Below are positions 1-4,430 of a stretch of DNA of 9,983 bases, one piece after another. The first letter of the stretch is position 1; each line of letters starts with the position of its first letter. The stretch is from assembly GCA_002441095.1 (NCBI GenBank), contig DJVG01000041.1, positions 4,715 through 14,697 on the forward strand. Reading direction: 5' to 3'. Source of the stretch: Elusimicrobia bacterium UBA6262. GTDB lineage: Bacteria > CAYTYR01 > UBA6262. The notes beneath the pieces are model-generated. The model did not search any database. It worked only from the letters and a program-made list of their open reading frames with translations, and had not been told where the DNA came from. The position numbers and the translations under genes are program-made.

Positions 1-1
1 A

Positions 2-172
2 GACAATCTCGGCATCCAGCAACCAGAAGATACCCTCGTTGCTTGCAAGCATGCTTTGACTAAAATCGACAAGCTCGCTCAAAAAACAACCGAGTTCCCT
101 GATCTATACAGTTACCGTTATCATAAGAGTAACTGGGGGTGGCGAGGGTTTGATTTTTGCCAGGGTTATTGA
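2..172 (+). CDS. C-terminal fragment of an unidentified protein, cut by the window edge
   Basis: The second forward frame is open from the window edge to a TGA at 170-172 (56 residues), while the other two forward frames hit stops within about 65 bases. The visible tail is hydrophilic with a probable short helix (residues about 13-29, including ALTKIDKLAQKTTE) and an aromatic-rich end (SNWGWRGFDFCQGY). There is no membrane segment, so it is probably the end of a soluble protein. I do not recognise the family. The gene converges with the porV-like gene, with a hairpin terminator between them, which fits a real gene ending here. The start and most of the protein lie outside the window. Confidence 0.6.
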   Translation, partial: DNLGIQQPEDTLVACKHALTKIDKLAQKTTEFPDLYSYRYHKSNWGWRGFDFCQGY

Positions 173-180
173 TGCTTTTG

Positions 181-202
181 TCCCGATATAGCTATATCGG
201 GA
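181..202. repeat. Perfect 22-bp palindrome
   Basis: The half-site TCCCGATATAG is followed directly by its exact reverse complement, with no loop bases. It begins 8 bases after the stop of the partial plus-strand gene. There is no T-tract next to it, so it is a poor intrinsic terminator; the real one is about 60 bases further on. It could be a dispersed REP-like element, a dimeric protein-binding site or a small cruciform. No second copy was found in this window. Confidence 0.7.
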
Positions 203-257
203 AGACAGGACCCCGGTAAACAACTAAATTACTGATCTATAAGGTAATAATATAAAC

Positions 258-300
258 AAATGCTCTGCGTAGGTTAAAACGCAGAGCATTTTTATTTTAT
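258..300 (+). terminator. Strong intrinsic terminator, usable in both directions
   Basis: A 13-bp stem (258-270 with 279-291, core ATGCTCTGCGT) closes an 8-base loop and runs into a T-rich tract (290-300) on the plus strand. Read on the minus strand the same hairpin is followed by a weaker T-rich stretch. It lies between the ends of two convergent genes and probably ends transcripts from both. The stretch 173-324 holds no gene, only this hairpin and the palindrome. Confidence 0.9.
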
Positions 301-324
301 GGGTATATTATATTTCTTAAATTA

Positions 325-1251
325 TTAGAATTTCAGAGAGAGCGAACCGCGAATAGCATCGCCAAGATCGCCATAAGGCGTCCAGGCAAAATCAAATCCG
401 AACATCTGGTAGCTGATACCTATACCCGCGCCCAAACCGCTTAATCCGCCAGAATCTACGCCAGTTTTATAACCGGTCCGCAGAGCCAGCGCCCCGCCAT
501 TACCAAATTTCAAAGCATATTCCACCCCACCGCCAAATATTAGATCATTATCATTAGGATAAATGACATCTGCGGCCAGGGTCAAGGTATCATTTAAGAC
601 TTTATATCCTGCTCCTAGTTTGATCATCATCGGCAGAGGATCGCCCTCATCAATAAACTTGTATTCTCCGCCCAGATTAGTGACTGCAAACCCGACATTC
701 AATCCCTGGACGCCGGTTTTCATCAACGCGCCAAGATCTACGGCCAGACCGCTGGCGCTTTCGTCATCTATTTTAGAGCTCAACATTTTAAGACTGCCGC
801 CAACCATCAGGGTTTCGGTTAGGCTTGTGCCGTAAGCGAAAGCTACTGCCATATCCTGCGCTTTAAATGTTCCTTCTGCGGTGATCGAATCACCTGTCCT
901 TTTTTCCAGGTCATCCATGCCCAGCATAGTAATACCCAAGCCGAACACGCCGAACTGTGTCGGTACAGCGCCTCCGACAAAGTGATGTGTAATATCCTGG
1001 AACCACTTATTGTAAGTATAGATCACTTCTGTTTGTTCTAATCCGCCCAATCCGCCAGGATTCCAATAAAGCGCGCTGATATCATCAGCCACCCCGGTAT
1101 ACACGCCACCCATCGCTGTCGCCCTGCCGCCTATCCCAACTTTCAAAAATTGGGCCCCGGTAGTACCGACTTTACTGGAGGCAAAGGCTGGTGCAGAGAT
1201 CAAACTAATTACTAAGAGCATCAATATCACCATTACCCATTTTTTTCTCAT
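325..1251 (-). CDS. PorV/PorQ family outer-membrane beta-barrel protein (UPF0164-like)
   Basis: This 308-residue protein has a clear Sec signal peptide (MRKK, a hydrophobic stretch to about residue 20, likely cleavage after AFA at 24). The mature start (GTTGAQFLKVGIGGRATAMGG) is followed by the segment DDISALYWNPGGLGGL, which is the hallmark of the PorV/PorQ/UPF0164 group of FadL-like barrels. The rest alternates short glycine-rich turns with amphipathic strands and ends in Phe (SLSLKF), as outer-membrane barrels usually do. In Bacteroidetes PorV serves the type IX secretion system as an outer-membrane shuttle. No other T9SS gene is visible here, so that role should not be assumed. The ATG at 1249-1251 has a good Shine-Dalgarno AAGGAG (1261-1266) nine bases upstream. 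The gene probably has its own promoter and ends at the terminator near 258-291. Length is typical of the family. Confidence 0.85.
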   Translation of the reverse strand: MRKKWVMVILMLLVISLISAPAFASSKVGTTGAQFLKVGIGGRATAMGGVYTGVADDISALYWNPGGLGGLEQTEVIYTYNKWFQDITHHFVGGAVPTQFGVFGLGITMLGMDDLEKRTGDSITAEGTFKAQDMAVAFAYGTSLTETLMVGGSLKMLSSKIDDESASGLAVDLGALMKTGVQGLNVGFAVTNLGGEYKFIDEGDPLPMMIKLGAGYKVLNDTLTLAADVIYPNDNDLIFGGGVEYALKFGNGGALALRTGYKTGVDSGGLSGLGAGIGISYQMFGFDFAWTPYGDLGDAIRGSLSLKF

Positions 1252-1321
1252 GTAATCCGACTCCTTAAAAATACTTTATTTTCCGTAATTTAAACAATAG
1301 CAAATCTTTTTCCTATACATA

Positions 1322-1350
1322 GAAATATCACTTGCCACCGGTAATGTCAA
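1322..1350 (-). promoter_or_regulatory. Possible sigma70-type promoter for the porV-like gene
   Basis: On the minus strand a perfect -35 box TTGACA (1345-1350) is followed, 17 bases later, by a weak -10 candidate TATTTC (1322-1327). Other TA-rich hexamers lie slightly further downstream. It sits in the 102-base gap between the NYN gene stop and the porV-like start, so porV-like need not depend on the upstream operon. The -10 is poor, hence the low confidence. Confidence 0.35.
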
Positions 1351-1353
1351 GAA

Positions 1354-1863
1354 TTATTTCCAGAGTTTTTCCAATTCAGCGGTAATATCATCGCCGTCTA
1401 CACTATTTATTTTTTGACAGACTTTTCCTTTTGCTGTTGCCCGACTGAATTTAACCGGGTTAAGCATCCCCACCAGATCTTCCGCTTTCAGCAGTCTGGC
1501 TTGAAATACCCTGACATGGTTACCGATCTTGTTGTCGTTGCTTACGACCTTGATCTGCCGGTGTTGATATTGCCGCCTGACCTCATCAATTATCAGGTCA
1601 TCAGCTTCCTGGCCAGGATCAGCAAACAGCAGGCAGATACCTTTGACTGTTTGCTGCCGCGTAAGGTCCTGGCTGCTATTACGGGCGTCAAAGACGATCT
1701 TGATTTCACAGTCCGGTCCTAAACAGCTGCGCCTGGAAGCAAGATAATCGACTAAAGCTTCCCGCGCCCGTTGCAGCTCCTTGGGGAAAAAACGCTTTAG
1801 CTCCGGGATCTTATTGATCACATTATACCCGTCAAACAAATAGAGTTGCTTATTTTTTCCCAA
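1354..1863 (-). CDS. YacP/Rae1-type NYN-domain ribonuclease
   Basis: This 169-residue soluble protein carries the NYN (PIN-like) nuclease fold almost end to end. The likely metal-binding acidic residues are D11 in LFDGYNVIN, D59 in VFDARN, E86/D88/D89 in GQEADDLI and D110 in SNDNKI. The family includes Bacillus Rae1 (YacP), a ribosome-associated mRNA endonuclease. Length matches the family. The start is a TTG at 1861-1863: the conserved DGYN motif lies only 11 residues in, and AGGAG (1869-1873) sits five bases upstream. The start overlaps the end of the radical SAM gene by 14 bases, so the two are probably cotranscribed and perhaps translationally coupled. A role in RNA processing is inferred from the family; the target is unknown. 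No clear terminator follows. Confidence 0.85.
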   Translation of the reverse strand: MGKNKQLYLFDGYNVINKIPELKRFFPKELQRAREALVDYLASRRSCLGPDCEIKIVFDARNSSQDLTRQQTVKGICLLFADPGQEADDLIIDEVRRQYQHRQIKVVSNDNKIGNHVRVFQARLLKAEDLVGMLNPVKFSRATAKGKVCQKINSVDGDDITAELEKLWK

Positions 1864-2803
1864 GGCAGCTCCTGATCCCTTTTTTCTGCAGGTACCAGCA
1901 AAAAAAACAATGATCTTTGGTTGGTCTTAATTTTTCGGTAGGATGACAGCGCGTATATACATCTCTTAAGGCCAGCAGTCCCTGACCGTAAACAGCCTTG
2001 ATAAACCGGTCTGAGTTTGCTTTCCTGATAATTTCTTTGGCACTTTGCCAGTATATATTGCCGATCGTCATCTCCGGTAAGTCTGAGGCAAAACCGCAGC
2101 AGGGTTTCACATTTCCGTTTGGATCAACATAAAGCACCTGCCCCGGTCCCTGGCAATAATCTTCCTTGAACCAGTGTGCGCCCCAGGGTACAGCTAATGC
2201 ACCGGCCTGCTCAATGGGACACAAGTTTATCCTGGTGATCTTGGCACTCAATCCCGGGAAATCAAGGCTAGGCGGCACAACTAATCTGTGCCTTTTACTT
2301 AACTTACCAGACAGGGCACGGGCTAATGCAGTGATCTTATATAGAGAGTTGACATAAACTAAAGATATGCCGGCCACTCTGCCAGTCATTTTTACGGCAG
2401 TGACAATAAACCGGGCAATTTTAGCGACAGGCACTTCATGGAAATCGTCTACGCTGACACAAAATGTGCCATTGAATCCGGCGTTTATTATTTGACATAA
2501 AGCTATTTCCAGATCTTGCTGGCCTTTAAACCAGCCGGCATTGGTCATAATGCGATCAAATTTATAGCCCAGTTTGGCCGCATTTTTAGAAATAGCGCTC
2601 ATGAATTCAGGATATAAAAAGGGTTCCCCACCGGTAAATCCCAATTCACTAATTCCTATCTGCCGGCACTGTTTTAACAATTTAAGACCCTGGAATACAG
2701 GCAACCTGACCTTGCTTTGGGGGACACAACAATGAGCACAATGAAGATTACATTGATAGGTCGGAGCGAATAATACTTGTGTCGGCTTAAAAACTCTGTT
2801 CAT
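1850..2803 (-). CDS. Radical SAM protein with SPASM/Twitch-like Cys-rich C-terminus
   Basis: Counted from the ATG at 2801-2803, this is a 317-residue protein. The N-terminus has the 4Fe-4S/SAM motif CxxxCxxC at C18, C22 and C25, followed by C26, and GFTGGEPF near residues 55-62 is the SAM-binding GGEP motif. The C-terminus is rich in Cys: C195, C217, C235, C236, C286, C299, C302 and C313. C217-x12-G230-x4-C235 fits the opening of the SPASM pattern (Cx9-15Gx4C), and C299-x2-C302 resembles its next part. The full SPASM spacing is not met, so one auxiliary Fe-S cluster (Twitch-like) or a variant is likely. SPASM relatives modify peptides or proteins, or mature enzymes; no peptide substrate gene is evident here, so the reaction is unknown. 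An in-frame TTG at 2837-2839 would add 12 residues, but it is the -35 box of the promoter. The end overlaps the NYN ribonuclease gene. Confidence 0.88.
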   Translation of the reverse strand: MNRVFKPTQVLFAPTYQCNLHCAHCCVPQSKVRLPVFQGLKLLKQCRQIGISELGFTGGEPFLYPEFMSAISKNAAKLGYKFDRIMTNAGWFKGQQDLEIALCQIINAGFNGTFCVSVDDFHEVPVAKIARFIVTAVKMTGRVAGISLVYVNSLYKITALARALSGKLSKRHRLVVPPSLDFPGLSAKITRINLCPIEQAGALAVPWGAHWFKEDYCQGPGQVLYVDPNGNVKPCCGFASDLPEMTIGNIYWQSAKEIIRKANSDRFIKAVYGQGLLALRDVYTRCHPTEKLRPTKDHCFFCWYLQKKGIRSCLGKK

Positions 2804-2809
2804 AGTTCT

Positions 2810-2839
2810 ATTATATACAGTGTCACTAAAGAGTGTCAA
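2810..2839 (-). promoter_or_regulatory. Consensus sigma70 promoter giving a probably leaderless radical SAM mRNA
   Basis: On the minus strand a perfect -35 box TTGACA (2834-2839) and a perfect -10 box TATAAT (2810-2815) are separated by 18 bases. Only six bases (AGAACT) lie between the -10 box and the ATG at 2801-2803, so the expected start of transcription, about seven bases past the -10, falls on the A of the ATG. No Shine-Dalgarno sequence precedes the ATG, which agrees with leaderless translation. Confidence 0.8.
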
Positions 2840-2852
2840 TAAAAGAGTATCA
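2819..2852 (-). repeat. Three short direct repeats (TGAYACT) over the radical SAM promoter
   Basis: On the minus strand TGATACT (2846-2852), TGACACT (2832-2838) and TGACACT (2819-2825) recur at intervals of 14 and 13 bases. The first two are each followed by CTTT, giving units of the form TGAYACTCTTT. The middle copy is part of the -35 box and the last lies in the spacer. They may be a regulator-binding array or a local tandem duplication. Confidence 0.55.
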
Positions 2853-2910
2853 CAATAAATACAGGGTCAAAGTAATTTCTTTTAAATTTTCCGAATTTTT
2901 TAACTGCTCT

Positions 2911-2960
2911 CCTGTTATCCTGATACCCACTTCCTGATTTCCTGATCACCTGATCACCTG
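2911..2960. repeat. Degenerate octamer tandem repeat, CCTGATNN
   Basis: The plus strand reads in steps of eight: CCTGTTAT (2911), CCTGATAC (2919), a six-base interruption CCACTT (2927-2932, an octamer that lost two bases), CCTGATTT (2933), CCTGATCA (2941), CCTGATCA (2949) and a final CCTG (2957). It sits in the 245-base divergent spacer between the radical SAM gene and the secreted-protein gene. No open reading frame of note uses it. The rest of this spacer is AT-rich (2853-2910) or holds the leader of the plus-strand gene (2961-3048), where no convincing promoter boxes were found. Confidence 0.75.
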
Positions 2961-3048
2961 TGTTTAGGATGGAACTTCTTGCAAATAGGAGTGTCTTAAC
3001 AAATGAAAGTAGTAAAATTCCCGGGTTATACCCCGCAAGGAGGATACA

Positions 3049-3924
3049 ATGAAAGCAAGAAAGCTGATCCCGGCACTGCTCGCCCTGGCCATATTGGCCG
3101 CCATAAGCATTGGCCAGACTGCCTTTGCAGCCACTCAACCGTTTAATTTCAGGTGCCGCACTAAGATCATCCGTGACGGAAATGTGCGGTACGAAAACCG
3201 GCCTTATAACTATAGCTTCCTGGTACAGGTACTGAGTGATAATAACGGGAATAAAGCAGAATCATCACTTAACCGCCGCCCCTTTGTCACTGCCAAACCT
3301 GGTGAAAGATATGCTATTGCCTTGCACAATCCCTTACCGATACGAGTAGCGGTTAACTTGACTATAGACGGCATTAATTCCATCAACGGTAAACCATGCA
3401 GACCCGCTGATGGCTCAAAATGGATCATTGAACCATATAGTTTCATCACTATCCGCGGCTGGCAGGTCAACGGCCAGGATGCCCGGCGTTTCTTTTTCAC
3501 CAGTAAAGAAGACTCTTACGCCAAGTGGCGTTCCAACAGCTGGGGCCAGGACTTGTCAGTGAACTGTGGTGTGATCGGAGCTGCTTACTTCTGGGATAAC
3601 CGGGAATTAGAACAATATTATGAACAAAACCCGGTGTATGAATATACCCGCCGGACTCATCCGTTCAATGAGATATTAGGCTCTAAAAAAGATGGCGACT
3701 GCGCCTTGCCTGCGCCATCAGCCCAGGATAGCTGCCGGGAAAAGAAAATGCAAGCCGGCACGGGCATGGGAGAGCGCGAATCCAATCCGGTCCAGCAAGT
3801 CTACTTTAATTATAATACCGGAATGTATAAGCCAAATCAGGCGGTAATCATCTATTATGATTTTGCCAAGCAACCGACTCCACCGCAACCGTTCTTGAGC
3901 ATGAACTTTACTCCGGAAATGTAA
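3049..3924 (+). CDS. Secreted protein of unknown function
   Basis: This 291-residue protein has a textbook Sec signal peptide (MKARK, hydrophobic stretch 6-22, likely cleavage after AFA at residue 27). There is no lipobox Cys and no other membrane segment, so it should be periplasmic or released. The ATG has a strong Shine-Dalgarno AAGGAGG (3037-3043) five bases upstream. The core (about 87-157) includes HNPLPIRVAVNLTIDGINSI, KWIIEPYSFITIRGW and ARRFFFTSKEDSYAKW. It is followed by NCGVIGAAYFW and, near the end, a glycine-rich AGTGMGERE with a final strand-rich part (VIIYYDF). From memory this arrangement recurs in unnamed secreted bacterial proteins, but I know no assigned function. Five Cys in the mature part (FRCRT, KPCRP, VNCGV, GDCAL, DSCRE) could form disulfides. 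It is transcribed alone, away from the radical SAM gene and towards the small minus-strand gene. Confidence 0.85.
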   Translation: MKARKLIPALLALAILAAISIGQTAFAATQPFNFRCRTKIIRDGNVRYENRPYNYSFLVQVLSDNNGNKAESSLNRRPFVTAKPGERYAIALHNPLPIRVAVNLTIDGINSINGKPCRPADGSKWIIEPYSFITIRGWQVNGQDARRFFFTSKEDSYAKWRSNSWGQDLSVNCGVIGAAYFWDNRELEQYYEQNPVYEYTRRTHPFNEILGSKKDGDCALPAPSAQDSCREKKMQAGTGMGERESNPVQQVYFNYNTGMYKPNQAVIIYYDFAKQPTPPQPFLSMNFTPEM

Positions 3925-3927
3925 AAA

Positions 3928-3951
3928 TAGCGTAAAGCGTATAGCGGCTAG
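3928..3951 (+). repeat. Heptamer repeat cluster after the secreted-protein gene
   Basis: The units TAGCGTA (3928), AAGCGTA (3935), TAGCGGC (3942) and a closing TAG (3949) start three bases after the TAA of the secreted-protein gene. The cluster is in the sense direction of that gene. It is the inverted counterpart of the cluster at 4001-4031, matching its reverse complement at 20 of 24 positions. Confidence 0.75.
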
Positions 3952-3963
3952 TAAAATATACAT

Positions 3964-3997
3964 AAAATAAAAAAAGCAGGTTGTATAAACCTGCTTT
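3964..3997 (-). terminator. Intrinsic terminator of the small minus-strand gene
   Basis: A perfect 10-bp stem (3973-3982 with 3988-3997, core GCAGGTT) closes a 5-base loop. On the minus strand it is followed by a long T-rich tract (3975 down to 3964), a standard Rho-independent terminator for the gene ending at 4029. On the plus strand no T-tract follows, so it is less suited to ending the secreted-protein transcript, although the hairpin could still protect that 3' end. Confidence 0.9.
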
Positions 3998-4000
3998 CTC

Positions 4001-4031
4001 CTATACGCTACCCGCTAAACGCTATCCGCTA
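4001..4031 (-). repeat. Heptamer repeat cluster overlapping the stop of the 109-residue gene
   Basis: Read on the minus strand, TAG recurs every seven bases five times (units TAGCGGA, TAGCGTT, TAGCGGG, TAGCGTA, then TAG). The first TAG is the stop codon of the gene at 4029-4358. The bases 4005-4029 match 8087-8111 at 23 of 25 positions in the same orientation. Confidence 0.85.
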
Positions 4032-4358
4032 GATAATATTGACCAGCTTAAACTCGCCTTCATATTCAAAAACCGTAATAAAAATAGTGCCACTGCGGCA
4101 TTCTTCAGCGACACTTATCTCGAACTCACGTTTGATCTGTTTCAGGTCGCCTTCGTCTGCATCTTCGCCAAAATTAACCCACATTTTATAAATATATTTG
4201 TCCATATTGGGATCAGACAAAGCCTTCAAGGACAGGACACTGTCAAAATTACTATACATCTGGTTAGATACCTGGTTCAGCATGTCCATGATCTTTTGTT
4301 TGATCTTATTCACATCCGGTTCTTTAACGATAAGCATGTAATTAGTTTCCAGAGCCAT
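4029..4358 (-). CDS. Small cytosolic protein of unknown function
   Basis: This 109-residue protein has no signal peptide, membrane segment or recognisable motif. It starts MALETNYMLIVKEPDVNKI and looks alpha/beta: a short strand, a long helix (about 14-45), then an acidic middle (FGEDADEGDLKQIKREF) and two closing strands (GTIFITVFEYEGEFKLVNII). The ATG is preceded by GAGG (4363-4366) five bases upstream, a promoter lies at 4391-4420, and a strong terminator follows. It is therefore a real gene that can be expressed alone, on the same strand as and 72 bases downstream of tamB-like. A 133-codon reading frame on the opposite strand is antisense to it and starts inside the terminator, so this strand is preferred. 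The function is unknown, and a link with TamAB rests on position only. Confidence 0.8.
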   Translation of the reverse strand: MALETNYMLIVKEPDVNKIKQKIMDMLNQVSNQMYSNFDSVLSLKALSDPNMDKYIYKMWVNFGEDADEGDLKQIKREFEISVAEECRSGTIFITVFEYEGEFKLVNII

Positions 4359-4390
4359 GTCTACCTCTCATTATATATTTAAACAAGAAT

Positions 4391-4420
4391 ATAATATCTT
4401 ATAATTTGCCAGTTGGTCAA
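4391..4420 (-). promoter_or_regulatory. Probable sigma70-type promoter of the 109-residue gene
   Basis: On the minus strand TTGACC (4415-4420) is followed 18 bases later by TATTAT (4391-4396), each one base off consensus. The spacing equals that of the radical SAM promoter. It lies wholly within the gap after the tamB-like stop (4431), with transcription expected to begin near 4384. Confidence 0.6.
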
Positions 4421-4430
4421 GAGAAAAAAC

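Noticed and set aside
181..202. Palindrome as the transcription terminator of the left-edge gene
   Set aside because: It has no loop and no T-tract; the hairpin at 258-291 with its T-rich tail fits far better.
563..835. 90-codon plus-strand frame inside the porV-like gene
   Set aside because: It is a low-complexity shadow of the barrel-coding strand with no start signals.
2804..2839. Twelve-residue N-terminal extension of the radical SAM protein from a TTG start
   Set aside because: The TTG is the start of the -35 box and the extension covers the -10 box. An ATG immediately follows the promoter, and the CxxxCxxC motif is at a normal distance from that ATG.
2911..2960. CRISPR-like array
   Set aside because: The repeat unit is 8 bp with no unique spacers and no cas genes nearby.
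2961..3036. Promoter for the secreted-protein gene
   Set aside because: TTGCAA-like and TAAAAT-like hexamers are present but not at a workable spacing, so no promoter is called.
2836..3138. 100-codon minus-strand frame overlapping the start of the secreted-protein gene
   Set aside because: It is antisense to the signal-peptide region, runs through the octamer repeats and the radical SAM promoter, and has no plausible domain.
3718..3963. 81-codon minus-strand frame at the end of the secreted-protein gene
   Set aside because: It is antisense to a well-supported gene and starts within the repeat region, with no supporting signals.
3981..4382. 133-codon plus-strand frame opposite the 109-residue gene
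   Set aside because: It starts inside the terminator stem and has no ribosome-binding site. The minus strand has promoter, Shine-Dalgarno and terminator in the right places.
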